A stretch of DNA of 64,000 nucleotides from Brettanomyces bruxellensis (lineage: Eukaryota > Ascomycota > Pichiomycetes > Pichiales > Pichiaceae), in assembly GCF_011074885.1 (NCBI RefSeq), contig NC_054690.1:2981001-3045000 (forward strand), read 5' to 3'. The translations under genes and the position numbers were made by a program. Below the pieces are notes generated by a model. It was not told the DNA's origin, did not search any database, and worked only from the letters and a program-made list of their open reading frames with translations. The stretch's first letter is position 1. The number at the start of each line of letters is the position of its first letter. Shown piece by piece: positions 32,228-43,238 of this stretch.

Positions 32228-32769
32228 ACTTTGTATTCCTAAATTTAAGCAAGTTGGTTTAAAAATTATGATATCTGTGTTTTGATGTTAGAGAGGATGA
32301 GGGTCTGGTAAACAGTGATCTTCCGACCGTCTTATATACGAAAATCAATAAACGTCTCCTGAAAATTTGGCCGATAGGAATAGCCGAAAAAAAAAATCCT
32401 CGGTGTATTTTCATCTTTTGTTAGAGCCTAGCACTAAGTTCATTCATGATTGCGGGGAAAATATTTTCGAACAAGAGTATGTTTTCTAGTCTTAACTGAA
32501 CAAACAATAACCTTATTGATATAATTATTTGTGGGAAAGTGAACCTTCACACTCTCCACTGAGGGGTAAAAGCAACGTTAAATGCATTGTATGCTTGTGA
32601 TTTTTCTGTCTTCTACTCTACATCGGACTTTCAGAGATCTCTGTAAGTCAATGTTCGAATGATCTAGCAATATCATTAGATTACTTACAAAATTTGCTTA
32701 CTATAGGGCCAAGGATATTAAAACGCTGGTTCTAAAAGCATATCAAACAAGTAGTAAAAAGAGAGTACG
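32228..32769. other. AAT1/SDS22 intergenic region
   Basis: 542 bp with the AAT1 promoter and the SDS22 3' end. CATTATAGGG-type AT-rich sequence; no supported ORF or RNA. Confidence 0.45.
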
Positions 32770-34017
32770 TTACTGTACCATTCTGTTTGAAGCAATATAC
32801 AAAGCATCAATTTTTCTTAGGGATTTACCTAAGTTAAGTTTAACCTTCGTTCTATACTGTGCAGGATTTTTCAATTGTATAGGGTTTCCCTCAAAATAAA
32901 CCGTTTCAAGCTTGGGTAGTTCGCTGAGCTCATCACTGATGCTTTCAAATGAATCTATCAAGTTATATGAAGCCCAAAAATCGGTGAGATTTTTGAGATG
33001 TTTCATGTTCTCTATTTTGGTTATTTTATTTCCAGTTATGTCCAAAATTTCAAGTTTCTTAAGATTATCTAATCCTTCAATCTTTGTCAACCTATTATGC
33101 GAAACATAAAGTTCCTCAAGGCTCTCTAGAGAATCGAGACCACCAATATGATCAATTCTGTTTGACTGTATTGAGAGTATTCGAAGGTTTTTTAAATTCT
33201 CTAGATTTTCAAATTTTGTAATGCGGTTTTGTCCAAGCCACAATTGTTCAAGAGTAGGAAGGTCGAGTAGCGATTCAGATATTCTCTGAATCTTGTTTCC
33301 TCCAAACTCTAAATTCTTCAAATTTTTGAGACCATCCAAATTTTCAATCACATGAATCTTATTTTGCACAAAGTACAAATTCTCTAACTTTGATAAATTA
33401 TCCAAATGCTTAATGTGTTTAATATTATTAAACGATAAATCCAATGTTTTGAGATTTTTGAGTGAATTGATATGATGTGATAAGTGCTTAATACGATTAT
33501 CATAAAGATCTAGTTCTTGCAATGTGCTCTTACAGGAAAGATGTTTGAGTTCATGCAACGACACAATCAAATTATCTCTTAAGGCCAAGCTCTCCACCTT
33601 ATTAAACCTTGATAATCCAAGAGATTCTAATGAAGCAATTTTCATATGAATAAGATCAATATAGTCAGTATCCAATGGAATATCTTCTGTTAATTCCTTA
33701 TCAGAGGGAAGTATCTGTGGTGTAGAGTCCGGAATTTCCGTCATTCCATAAGTTTCCTTAATCCTTTTAAATTCCTTTTGTTTAAATGCTGCTTCCGCCT
33801 CAACTAGCTTTGACTGAGAATCGTCATTATCATTGTCCTCTTCAGATTCTTCTTCATCCGTATCAGAATTTGCAGACAAGACTTCGGTGTCTCCATTGAC
33901 TGTATTTATTTGAAAATTTCGACTCTCTACTGTGTTTCCAGAGTTATTATCTTCTTCTAGCTGTAACTTGTTAACAGTATCAGTAATATTCTTAATATCT
34001 TGGTGATCAGCACTCAT
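32770..34017 (-). CDS. SDS22: PP1 regulatory subunit Sds22 (leucine-rich repeats)
   Basis: A 415-residue leucine-rich-repeat protein that binds the protein phosphatase 1 catalytic subunit Glc7 and promotes its nuclear localisation and activation. The first ~125 residues are acidic (EEESEEDNDNDDS). Then come about ten 22-residue SDS22-type LRRs (about 130-370) in the pattern LxxLxxLxLxxNxIxxIxxL, for example LKTLDLSFNNIKHI, LEELYVSHNRLTKI and LEILDITGNKITKI. The LRR cap follows with FEGNPIQLKNPAQYRTKVKLNL. The start chosen is the ATG at 34017 (MSADHQDIKN); the frame is open upstream only from a GTG. It is longer than S. cerevisiae Sds22 (338) because of the acidic N-terminus. Adjacent to ACP1 on the same strand, as in YKL193C-YKL192C. 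Confidence 0.94.
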   Translation of the reverse strand: MSADHQDIKNITDTVNKLQLEEDNNSGNTVESRNFQINTVNGDTEVLSANSDTDEEESEEDNDNDDSQSKLVEAEAAFKQKEFKRIKETYGMTEIPDSTPQILPSDKELTEDIPLDTDYIDLIHMKIASLESLGLSRFNKVESLALRDNLIVSLHELKHLSCKSTLQELDLYDNRIKHLSHHINSLKNLKTLDLSFNNIKHIKHLDNLSKLENLYFVQNKIHVIENLDGLKNLKNLEFGGNKIQRISESLLDLPTLEQLWLGQNRITKFENLENLKNLRILSIQSNRIDHIGGLDSLESLEELYVSHNRLTKIEGLDNLKKLEILDITGNKITKIENMKHLKNLTDFWASYNLIDSFESISDELSELPKLETVYFEGNPIQLKNPAQYRTKVKLNLGKSLRKIDALYIASNRMVQ

Positions 34018-34631
34018 AATTGAATCTTGATTAAATTTGAGAACTTTATCGAACAAAGAATATAAGTTAGAATAAGCAAGGAACACTTGAAAGAAGATAA
34101 TTGGTGACAGCGAAATAGAATGATGTACGGCTTATAGGCGGATCGGAATACAACGATTGCGCCTAATAAATTATTGGCACGTAATTTTTTTTTGAGAAAC
34201 AAAAAAAACATCGGAATTGGAACTGCAAAGCTTTATGTAACAAATGTTAGCGTTAAAACCTAGCTGTACTGGATTTGGAGCGGGAGCTAACTTTTACATA
34301 TTTAACAATTTATACCAGAATTCTACCTCTAGGTTCAACGGTGCTGTAATTTTACTTTGAAAAGTAGTAGTATAAATTTAATAAATAAAGACATGCACGC
34401 ATCAAATAGATACACCAGAAAATACCTTTCCGATATATGCGCTCCTTTCTTTGACCAAATACGCATATAAACCCGAAAACTAAAATACGGACGAATATCT
34501 ATCTGGTTAATTATTAAATATAACAAAAAACCTAACAACAATCAATAATGGTAAATTTTTATTTATGCTTTTCAAATCATGATAATGAAGCAAACTTCCT
34601 ATATATATACAGAATAATGACCGACAATTCT
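34018..34631. other. SDS22/ACP1 intergenic region
   Basis: 614 bp with the SDS22 promoter and the ACP1 3' end. Short ORFs on both strands are AT-driven and partly overlap neighbouring genes; none supported. Confidence 0.45.
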
Positions 34632-35039
34632 TTAACGGACCTCCCTGTCCAAATCCTGCTGTTCTGGAAGATAATTCTTGAGAACATAGTTCACAGTTTC
34701 ACCCACAGTCTTAATCTCGTTGGCAGACTTATCATCAAAGACAACGTCAAACTCTTCCTCTAAAGCAACTAATGCGTCATTGTAATCCAAAGAATCCATA
34801 CCCAAATCTTTAGTGAACTGTGTGTTCAAACCTATCTTATCACCACTGTTCTTCAAGTCAAATGACTTCAATACTGAAACCGTTCTTGCCAAAACATCTT
34901 CCTTTGTTAGTGGCGAACCAGTCGAAACAAATCTCGTAAACCTCACCGGGGTAAAAGCAGAAGGTCTGACAGCTCTAGCAGCCATCATATAAGGAAGCCT
35001 AGTGGCGTTCTTTGCCGCAATACTAAATTGTTTCAACAT
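34632..35039 (-). CDS. ACP1: mitochondrial acyl carrier protein
   Basis: A 135-residue type II acyl carrier protein of mitochondrial fatty acid synthesis, which also supports lipoic acid supply, Fe-S assembly and complex I biogenesis where present. The N-terminal ~40 residues form a positively charged presequence (MLKQFSIAAKNATRLPYMMAARAVR). The ACP fold follows, with the phosphopantetheine attachment motif DLGMDSLD at Ser83 and the acidic helix LVALEEEFDVVF. Length is near S. cerevisiae Acp1 (125). It lies directly upstream of SDS22 on the same strand. Confidence 0.96.
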   Translation of the reverse strand: MLKQFSIAAKNATRLPYMMAARAVRPSAFTPVRFTRFVSTGSPLTKEDVLARTVSVLKSFDLKNSGDKIGLNTQFTKDLGMDSLDYNDALVALEEEFDVVFDDKSANEIKTVGETVNYVLKNYLPEQQDLDREVR

Positions 35040-35503
35040 TTTTATTTTCTATCTGAGTAAACGAAGCAGTTAGTTGTGCTGAAGAAAGAATATGTGCTGT
35101 ACAATAATCAAAATGAAAAAAGGGAGAATGCACATATATATATATATAACTACCGGTTTGAGTGAGAATACTCTTCTAAACAATTTTCTATTTCCTCCAC
35201 CTTCGCTCCCGCACGCCATTGACTTTTCGTTTTAATTTTTCTCCCTTATTATCCCCAGACTTTTTTTTGCTCGTAACAGACGAATGATATCAGCCTACTT
35301 ACATTTTCCTTTACATGAGCGTCATATTTATGTTACCGCCAATTCTCTGCCAGAAGAATTTGAACGTGCTTCTCCAACATTTAACTTATTTTTATTATCT
35401 TGTATAATCCTTTCAAAATATTTGCTACCGAATTGATAGAGCTATTACACAACTGCGCTCATGCTTCAGTCCAAATTACCTCCTAATCTAGACCGTAGAC
35501 CAC

Positions 35504-35513
35504 GTCGATCGAC
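35504..35513. promoter_or_regulatory. GTCGATCGAC palindrome, copy 3
   Basis: Perfect 10-bp palindrome, preceded by AC as in copy 1. About 465 bp upstream of ACP1 and 495 bp upstream of BRE1. Followed by a Reb1-like TTACCCGG. Confidence 0.4.
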
Positions 35514-35528
35514 CAATATGTTGTACTA

Positions 35529-35536
35529 TTACCCGG
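35529..35536 (+). promoter_or_regulatory. Reb1-like site TTACCCGG
   Basis: Exact match to the Reb1 core TTACCCG in the ACP1/BRE1 divergent promoter. Reb1 is a general regulatory factor that positions nucleosomes in yeasts; use here is inferred. Confidence 0.4.
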
Positions 35537-36007
35537 ACAATTACTTGGTTGTAGGAGGGCATTAGAACATTCGGTAAAAGTATATGTGTGGACCAAATTT
35601 TAATCCTAACTAGTAATTAAATGTAATGCACAAGTGTTGATAAGGTGTGCTATTTTGACTACCGTTAATTTAACTACTAAATTATTTGTTTATTTACTAT
35701 TTTCCACCAAAAATCTTAATAGCGTACTTTTTTCTTTTTTTTTCTAATGAATATTTTTTTCATAGTTGAATATTTTTTACACCAAAAGATTTCACGCTTC
35801 TTCTAAGGCTATCATTCTATCCTATAAGTGCCTGCTTTATATTTTAGTTCAATGATTCATATACAAGCACACCGCTAAATCAAACGTTTTCAACATTTTA
35901 ATATAATTAACACATTGATTTTAAGACCAGGGAGAATTACATAATTGATCTGCTTCTTTCTGGTTGAAGGTAATTTGCATAACATCTTCAGCTTTAAATT
36001 GTACATA

Positions 36008-38146
36008 ATGCCTTCGTCAAAACGCGGTGATATACCTTCCTTCGAAGATAGGCCTTCGAAGAGAATGAAGAGATCTGATACACCATTAGAGGAGCTTACT
36101 GATGGTGGCCTTCTTTCTCAGGATGACGTGGTTTATTATCAAAAAGAAGCTATATACAGGCTCTTGAACACTATACGTCATCGTAACCAAAGACTTAGGA
36201 AAGAAGTTAAAAAGATGAACGGAAAGTATACAATCCTCAGCAAATATTACCATATAATAAATAACTGGTGGTCTGAAATCATTGATAATTTTAAAAATTT
36301 TGATTTAATCACCAAGATTGAAAACGAGGATGGCTCGGAGTTCAACCAACATCTTCTTATTTCGGTTCCAGAGATGAATGATAGAACATCCGGTGAAACC
36401 AAAGCTTTAACAGAGGAACTTAAAGAGAAAAGGGAAAAGCTAATAGCTCTATTGCAGCCCATATTGTCATTACCTGTTACGAACAGAGATGACAAGTTAT
36501 TGGAGTTGGAAGATTCCTTCACAAACTTGAATGCATTCAAATCCAATCTGGAAGGTGAAAATAAAATGCTTAAGGAAAAAATAGAAGATCTAAATCAAGA
36601 GCTTGATAAGTATATCAAAAAAGTTGATGTTAAGAAATCAAAGTCTTTGGACAGGATAAGTGATAACCTTCATGACAGGGAAGAACTGAAGGAGGAAGAA
36701 GAAGGAAAAAAGGGAAATACGAATTCAAGCTCGAGTGTGGATGGTAATATAGAAGGGGAATCAAGCTTGAAAGAGGCTCAAGCCGTAAAGTATGAACTTG
36801 AGGATTTGAAAGTTGCATTTTCAAGCCTTAAGAATGAGCATAAAAATGTGAAAGAGCAACTTCAGAAAGAGCTTACTAATATCTCGGTATTACAAAAGGA
36901 AATTAGCGGACTGAGATCTAGGTTGAGCAACCTTTCCGAGGATGATCTCAAGGGAAGTCCGGCTTATCAGTCGGTCATAACTAGAAATTCTGAGTTAACA
37001 GCTCAGTTAAATCAAATCAAGTTCAATAGCTCAAAAATTGAATCCCAATTATATGATATGGAGTCGAACCTAACTGCACATAAAAAACAACTGGAGGATG
37101 ATGCAAAATCACAAATAGCTGCAAATGCTGCTTACATTACCAAGCTAGAAAGTGATATAAATCGAATTCGTGCTGATAGAGATAAGCTTCGTTCTGAGAA
37201 CAACATTTTGAAAGCTGAAAAGGGGAAGACAGAGCTTTGCGATGAGTACAGACAATTGAATGAAAGTTTACAAAAAAGACTGGATGAGCTCATTGTTACT
37301 AGTAAAATCGAAATGGATCCTGAGGATGGAAGCGTTGATGATATTAAAGAGGAAACTCCGGATAAGATCTCTTTGATTAGAAAAAATAAACTTTTAATCA
37401 AAGAATTGAAGCAGATGGAAGAGGCTTTTACATCAATTAGAAAATCATTTGCAACAAAACTCTCTAGATATGTTGAATCAGACGCTTATATTAACAAACT
37501 CAGCGTTGAAAAAAGTAGGGCGGACGAAAAATATTTTCAAGCTATGAGAGCCAAGGATGCGTTAACAGCTCAGAATAAAATTTTAAAAGGTAGTATTTCG
37601 AAGCAAGCTGATCTAATTGATGTGTTGAGGTCAAACGAAAAGAGACTAATTGAAAAGTTGGATGTGGAGAAGTCATTGTACTCTAAGTTGAAGGAAGTTG
37701 AATCATTATATACAAATGATTTGATGTATCAGAAGAATGCTAGTAGAGAAGCAGAAATTAAACTCAGTTCGACAAAAAAAGAGTTTGATTCTTTGAAAAC
37801 CGAACTTTTCGGAAAGCAAGAGGCTCTTGGTGAAAAAGATAAAGTAATCTCTTCTCTCAACTCCAAAAATGAATCAAACGAGTCTAAGGTTCATGAACTT
37901 GAAAAGCTCATTGCAAAGTACAGATCGAATTCAAGATCGGCTGAAGATGATGCAATTGATCAAGCTTTGTTAACTATGACGAAATGCCAACTATGTAATA
38001 AGAACTTCAAGAACGTGACACTCAAGTCATGTGGACATTGCTTCTGCAGTGAATGCATTCATAATCGTCTTGCCTCTAGGATGAGGAAGTGTCCAAGTTG
38101 TAACAAACAGTTCAGCAACTATGACTTACTGTCTATTCATTTGTGA
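36008..38146 (+). CDS. BRE1: E3 ubiquitin ligase Bre1 (histone H2B)
   Basis: A 712-residue RING ligase that with Rad6 monoubiquitinates histone H2B, a prerequisite for H3K4 and H3K79 methylation. Nearly the whole protein up to about residue 650 is predicted coiled coil (heptads rich in Glu, Lys and Leu). The C-terminal C3HC4 RING is CQLCNKNFKNVTLKSCGHC, then FCSECIHNRL and CPSCNKQF. The N-terminus has basic KRMKRSD. The start chosen is ATG 36008 (MPSSKRGD); the frame is open upstream only from a TTG. Length close to S. cerevisiae Bre1 (700). Confidence 0.95.
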   Translation: MPSSKRGDIPSFEDRPSKRMKRSDTPLEELTDGGLLSQDDVVYYQKEAIYRLLNTIRHRNQRLRKEVKKMNGKYTILSKYYHIINNWWSEIIDNFKNFDLITKIENEDGSEFNQHLLISVPEMNDRTSGETKALTEELKEKREKLIALLQPILSLPVTNRDDKLLELEDSFTNLNAFKSNLEGENKMLKEKIEDLNQELDKYIKKVDVKKSKSLDRISDNLHDREELKEEEEGKKGNTNSSSSVDGNIEGESSLKEAQAVKYELEDLKVAFSSLKNEHKNVKEQLQKELTNISVLQKEISGLRSRLSNLSEDDLKGSPAYQSVITRNSELTAQLNQIKFNSSKIESQLYDMESNLTAHKKQLEDDAKSQIAANAAYITKLESDINRIRADRDKLRSENNILKAEKGKTELCDEYRQLNESLQKRLDELIVTSKIEMDPEDGSVDDIKEETPDKISLIRKNKLLIKELKQMEEAFTSIRKSFATKLSRYVESDAYINKLSVEKSRADEKYFQAMRAKDALTAQNKILKGSISKQADLIDVLRSNEKRLIEKLDVEKSLYSKLKEVESLYTNDLMYQKNASREAEIKLSSTKKEFDSLKTELFGKQEALGEKDKVISSLNSKNESNESKVHELEKLIAKYRSNSRSAEDDAIDQALLTMTKCQLCNKNFKNVTLKSCGHCFCSECIHNRLASRMRKCPSCNKQFSNYDLLSIHL

Positions 38147-38396
38147 AATGGATTAATCGTTTTGTAATATCCTTAATATGTACTTATTAGATCAAATGTC
38201 TGTATATTTGTGAAAAAGTACTTCTAGTTCATGCTTAAACTTATGATAATATGTAACATGTTAATAATTAATATATAAAAATGAAAAAGAGATGGAAAGA
38301 AACTTTCTTTTGCAAATAATTGTCTTCAGAGCAAGAGTTTGGATAGGAAAATAGTGTCAACATTTGATGAGTATTAAGTAGTAGTAAAAAGATAGT

Positions 38397-41396
38397 TTAA
38401 AAGTCATTTGATATTCTGCTGGAATCGGAGTGTCCAGTTTCTTGGTGCATCTTTGAAGAAGAATTCCGATCGTTAACCCCTATAAAAGGCTGTTCACCAT
38501 CAAAAACATCCTGAGTTGTCTGCATTAATGGCATGACGGCAGGTGAACATGAAGGAGAGTAATCGTTATATTCTTTTTTAAAGTATCCGAACACATTCTC
38601 ACCTTGAGATTTATAAGTACTGCCAAACGAAGGCGTCAGCAAGCCGTAGCCTGTATTAGAACTCGAACCTCCATTGGTAGGGACAGTCGCGTTATGATCA
38701 AATTGATTTATGAGTCTTGAATAAGACATACACGAATTCTGACGAGAATTAGAAACCATTCCATTCTGAGATTGTTGTGTAGAAGAATTAGAAGGAGTCA
38801 TAGAATAAGATCCCAAAGGTGGGCTGCTTATCCGTCGCTCCTGGGTGTTTCTACCAATATTTCCATTGCCTGTTGGCGAATTATTTCCTGCGTATTGGTA
38901 AGAATTGGAGAGTGATAAATTATTAAACCGTGCATCTAAATTACTTTCAACAAAATTAGTGAGTTGAGAAGTATTTCCCATATAATTATAGTTAACCATA
39001 CCGTAATCCTGCGGTTGCGCTGTCAGTAACTGATTGACAGATGAAGATGGCTTCATCTGAGAAACACGAGCCGGATCTGAATTACGCAATCCTCCAAGGG
39101 AAGTAGAAGTAAGCATCGGATGTTGAGGAATTGTGCCAGGTTGTATTGTTTGCGGTTCTAGTTGCAAATTCTGTGAACCAAAGTCAGGGGTAAAAATAGC
39201 CGGCAAAGGTTGACGGCTTCCATGTTGTATCTCCATATTATTATCTTGATAGAGATTTGTCTGGGCATCTCCAAAACGCTGCTGTTTACCAAAGCTATTT
39301 GGCATACCACCTGCTGGAATTGACGAAGAATTTGGCGAAAATGTTGAGTTGGATGTAAAAGGTTTCATTCCAAAAGAAGAACCTCCACGATGAGTACCAC
39401 CAATAATATGTTGCTCGCCGTTTCCCTTTGATTGTAATATCCTTTGTTGATTACGATTTTGACCCTGAGAAGACATAGAACGTCCATCATTGCGCATATG
39501 CAACTGCTGTTGAAATTGAAACACATTATTTGTCGGCTGCTCCATCACTCTGCAATTGTTAATAACCACATTAGAAACATCACCACTATACGTTGGGACC
39601 TTTCGGAATGTGCACATCTTAAACTCGATTCTGCTTGAATCCGAAGGAATATGCCCTAAATCCTTGAAGGTACATTTTTCAATCAGAATTTCATCCGAAT
39701 CCGGAAGCCTGAAGTCTGAGTCAAACAGCGAATGCTCAAAATATAGTTTCTTTAAGTTGGGCAAATTGATAAAATTGTAATCTAGAATGAAATCATTAAG
39801 AGAAAGCAACTTCAAACTTTGAGGAAAATTGATGGCGGAAAAAATCAATGGCTTACCAATTTTGTAGTTATATCTTGATATTCCTTTCAATTTAAGATTC
39901 TCCAATTTATTCGTTAATATTTTGTTGATTAATGTCGAAATCTTTAAAATATCGTCCCTGGAAATCGAATATAGTTCTGGTCCTGACCCTCCAGTATCGT
40001 ATGAAATATCGATACACAAATCGACAATTGATGGAGGTAAAGGCTTAGCTATCTTTTTTAAAATGTTTAGCCGGATACTAAAGTTCTGAACCAAATTTTT
40101 AATATTGTGTATGGTAATCGAAAGCTTTTTAGCATTTGGTGGCCATTGAATTTCAGAGTTTATGTCTTCTCCCGTGTTAGTTCCGGATGTATTGCTCTCT
40201 TCCAAATCCCCAGAAGTTTTATGATAGGTGAAATGAATTTTGAGTTCTTGCAGCTTTTTGCATTCACTCATGTCAAATCCATTCTTGTCCAAAATAACAT
40301 AACTTATTTTTGAATAGGTGAGATTGGGAAAAAATTTTAATTTGTTCAAATCTTTGGAATCCAGATATGTATGGAATATATTCAATGTTCTTAAGCTCTC
40401 AATTCTCTGACTCACGTCAAAATCAATTATAAAATTTTGCTGGAATTTGATATCACAATTTTTCCGTAACTCCCAGTTGTCAAAGAAAACATCCAATGAT
40501 TGACAGTCTTTTAAATCATTAATAAAACTCAAGTTATCAATATTCACTAACTTTACTGTTTTGATGGAATTTTTGACTGGAATTTTTTTGAATGTTCCAC
40601 GGTTAACACCAAACTTCAGGTAATTTAATTGCTTCCCGTATTGGTCAATTAAATCGTTAAACGGCTTCAACTTTGATTCACTTTCTAACGACAAATGAAG
40701 CAACTCAATACGAGGAAGTAAAGTTTTTATCAAAGACAGGTCAATGGGCTTCTGCTCATTCTTAAATAAAATTTTGACAACGACCAAGTTTCCATCGTTT
40801 AAATTCAAACGTTTAAACTCCTTGTACGGTAGATGAAAATCATGCTCTTTTTTCATCTCTTGAATAGTAAACTCCTTAAAAGACTTGACAATAAAAAGGT
40901 CATGGCGAATTTGCTTGACAAGAATTTCAACCGGATTTGTGTAATTTAGGCTGTAAAAGCCATATAACTTGATATTAGATGTAATGTCAAAGATTGAAAA
41001 AAAGGTAGAAAAGCCTAGAATATCAATTAGGCGGATAATAAACGGAGTCAATGAATTAAATCCATAAATAAGTTTCACCTTCTCACACAACACTATCCTG
41101 TTATGAGGATTTAACCTTCCTGCCAATTTATCAAATTCAGGTGGCGATAATGTTGAGTCAACGTCAAAAAGTTTGAGCTGGATATCATCAACATCGGTGA
41201 ATATAATCCCTTTTTGCTCAAGAAGCTTTGAAACCACAAGTTGCTCCACCTTCTGCTCAAATGGCTTACTCTGTGCGGCACAAGAACAAGATGTTTGATC
41301 GGATGACAAACCTTCCATTGAAGAAGAACCATTTGAATTCGTAATCAAATTCTTGAGCTGCAGTGGAAACACATTTATAAAACTCTCCTTATTCAT
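38397..41396 (-). CDS. unrecognised 999-residue leucine-rich protein with Q/N/S-rich tail
   Basis: I do not recognise a family. Residues ~80-620 are rich in Leu, Ile, Lys, Phe and Asn with irregular repeats such as LRTLNIF, LQELKIHF, LKLLSLNDF and LKKLYFEHS, which resemble degenerate leucine-rich repeats of the F-box/LRR kind, though no F-box is evident. Residues ~650-999 are low complexity: Gln, Asn, Ser, Gly and Pro dominate (QFQQQL, RNQQRIL, many NSS and SQN), with an acidic/Ser end. Such tails occur in transcription or signalling regulators and prion-like proteins. It converges on BRE1 (250-bp gap) and diverges from DUR1,2. In S. cerevisiae BRE1 neighbours AHK1 (YDL073W), of similar length, but that pair is oriented differently and I cannot compare sequences. 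Confidence 0.8.
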   Translation of the reverse strand: MNKESFINVFPLQLKNLITNSNGSSSMEGLSSDQTSCSCAAQSKPFEQKVEQLVVSKLLEQKGIIFTDVDDIQLKLFDVDSTLSPPEFDKLAGRLNPHNRIVLCEKVKLIYGFNSLTPFIIRLIDILGFSTFFSIFDITSNIKLYGFYSLNYTNPVEILVKQIRHDLFIVKSFKEFTIQEMKKEHDFHLPYKEFKRLNLNDGNLVVVKILFKNEQKPIDLSLIKTLLPRIELLHLSLESESKLKPFNDLIDQYGKQLNYLKFGVNRGTFKKIPVKNSIKTVKLVNIDNLSFINDLKDCQSLDVFFDNWELRKNCDIKFQQNFIIDFDVSQRIESLRTLNIFHTYLDSKDLNKLKFFPNLTYSKISYVILDKNGFDMSECKKLQELKIHFTYHKTSGDLEESNTSGTNTGEDINSEIQWPPNAKKLSITIHNIKNLVQNFSIRLNILKKIAKPLPPSIVDLCIDISYDTGGSGPELYSISRDDILKISTLINKILTNKLENLKLKGISRYNYKIGKPLIFSAINFPQSLKLLSLNDFILDYNFINLPNLKKLYFEHSLFDSDFRLPDSDEILIEKCTFKDLGHIPSDSSRIEFKMCTFRKVPTYSGDVSNVVINNCRVMEQPTNNVFQFQQQLHMRNDGRSMSSQGQNRNQQRILQSKGNGEQHIIGGTHRGGSSFGMKPFTSNSTFSPNSSSIPAGGMPNSFGKQQRFGDAQTNLYQDNNMEIQHGSRQPLPAIFTPDFGSQNLQLEPQTIQPGTIPQHPMLTSTSLGGLRNSDPARVSQMKPSSSVNQLLTAQPQDYGMVNYNYMGNTSQLTNFVESNLDARFNNLSLSNSYQYAGNNSPTGNGNIGRNTQERRISSPPLGSYSMTPSNSSTQQSQNGMVSNSRQNSCMSYSRLINQFDHNATVPTNGGSSSNTGYGLLTPSFGSTYKSQGENVFGYFKKEYNDYSPSCSPAVMPLMQTTQDVFDGEQPFIGVNDRNSSSKMHQETGHSDSSRISNDF

Positions 41397-43211
41397 GATT
41401 ATCCAAAATTTAATAGAATTTAAGGAATGGAAAACAATTTCAACCTAAAGCAACAAATAATATAATAATTGATAACTAAGAAATATATGCGCTGACAATA
41501 ATATTGACAGAATAACGAACGGCAAAAGATTGTCGAGGACGGAAGAAGTCTGCTTGCTTAGTATAGCGAGTTAATGAGTAGAAAAGAGATGGACACCTGG
41601 CCCTGTAACTGATGCCTTGTTTCTTAAAATCAAGTTCAACTGAAGATTTAGTAATAGTAAAGAGACAATCGGGTGACAGTCAAGACACACAAGTGGTAAG
41701 AAAACAAGTCGTAATTGACAAATTTACTTGTTCTTTCACTATTAATGTGGAGACAAAGCTATGTACGGTTTGTTCTATAATCGCAAGAGGAATAAACAAA
41801 TATTGATTAAGCGCTGTCTTATGAATTTCAGTACGAGTGAGATTCGTAGAAGAAAAAGAGGAGATGAAGTTTTTTTTGTTTCCTTTTCTCAGAGACCTGC
41901 GAAACGCAACAACTTGTATAAATTGAATCTGATTGGAGCAGTAAAATTTTTTGAGGGGAGGAGGGGAGAAAAAGGAAATAAAAATGGCTAGGAGGGAAGG
42001 ATTATGGGACTTAAATAGTGTATTTTTTTTCCTGAATAATGGATACAGACAATTCAGACCTTGAATATCGGTATAGATGAACTTAAGCAATTTTTGAAAG
42101 TTAGTTCTCAGAAAGACTTAATGGAAAGAGAATGTTTTTAGAATTTGCATATATAAAAAGTTCAAATCAGTTTTGTATTTTCTTCAATGGACAAGATATA
42201 CAAATCATTTTTGAGATATATTTCATTTCTATCGGTAGAATTGTAGGTATGTGAATGCACGGATCCATACATTTTATTCAAGAATATCAAGTATATACAA
42301 AAAAAGCTAATTGCAATGATTCCGTATATATTTTTGTGTGCTCCCTTGTGCTGTATCGATACTGCAAAGTTGTTGTAATATTCAATTTAAACTTATCTTA
42401 ATGTACCAATAACAATGTAAGAAAATGTCAGACTGGACAGTCGACTTTGAATGCACATTATATGTTAGTTATTCATAAGTATTATTAGGATATACATTAT
42501 ACCTTGCTTAACTTGATAGTCTGTTAAATATTTTAGCGTCGGATTCATGCCCCGAGAATCAAAATTCTCTGAAATTTGCCAAAACCTACACTGCACCACA
42601 TAATAACTTTTACTTCCTAAAAGAATTTAAGGAGAACAAGTTACTATATTTTAATTTGAATTGATCTTTATTTAATATTTGATTGTATCATAAGCTGACA
42701 ACATATTCCAGATCGGATCTTGTTATTATTAATTACAACTAATGCCTTAAAGCTTTATAACATCATGCACCAGTTGATGTACTATCCTTACGTAAATTAA
42801 AAATTGTCAAATAAAAATATAAGTACTAAAATATTAAAGACACGCCAAAAATTCCGAACTTTTCTTAACAGCAAAATACATTTAGGATTAGCCATTAAAC
42901 ATCCCTACACATTTTATTTGCTTCGCAAAAGTTGAGGCAACATTTACCGAAAAAAGAATAGACCGCACACATGGGGACGGACAGTCGTCAAGACAGCTGG
43001 TGGTTCCCTAGATTGCACGCATATAATTTGGACATTAAAATTAGCATTTACAAGAGAATTCAAAGCTGATACGACTTCTACTTCTCCAGTGTAGTGTGCA
43101 CAAACAAGATTTTTACAAGGATATATAATAGTATTAAATGCGAAGCACAATGGATGCCTAGAACCAAAAAAAGGTGTACAAAGCAACCGTGGTTCGATTG
43201 AAGTTTTAATA

Positions 43212-43238
43212 AAGTGACGCTATTAACTCGCGTCACTT
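43212..43238. promoter_or_regulatory. 9-bp inverted repeat with TGACG half-sites
   Basis: AAGTGACGC (43212-43220) and GCGTCACTT (43230-43238) are perfect inverted arms separated by 9 nt. Each arm carries a TGACG/CGTCA half-site of the ATF/CREB type. Confidence 0.4.

Larger units (their letters stand above)
35040..36007. other. divergent ACP1/BRE1 promoter region
   Basis: 968 bp without a gene. It contains GTCGATCGAC at 35504-35513 and, 15 bp on, TTACCCGG at 35529-35536, a Reb1-type site. TA repeats lie at about 35134-35148 and T-rich stretches at 35727-35790. Confidence 0.6.

Noticed and set aside
41680..42090. 136-codon minus-strand open frame
   Set aside because: It has no ATG at its start (TTG), Phe/Ser/Leu-rich random composition and no family resemblance, in AT-rich intergenic DNA.
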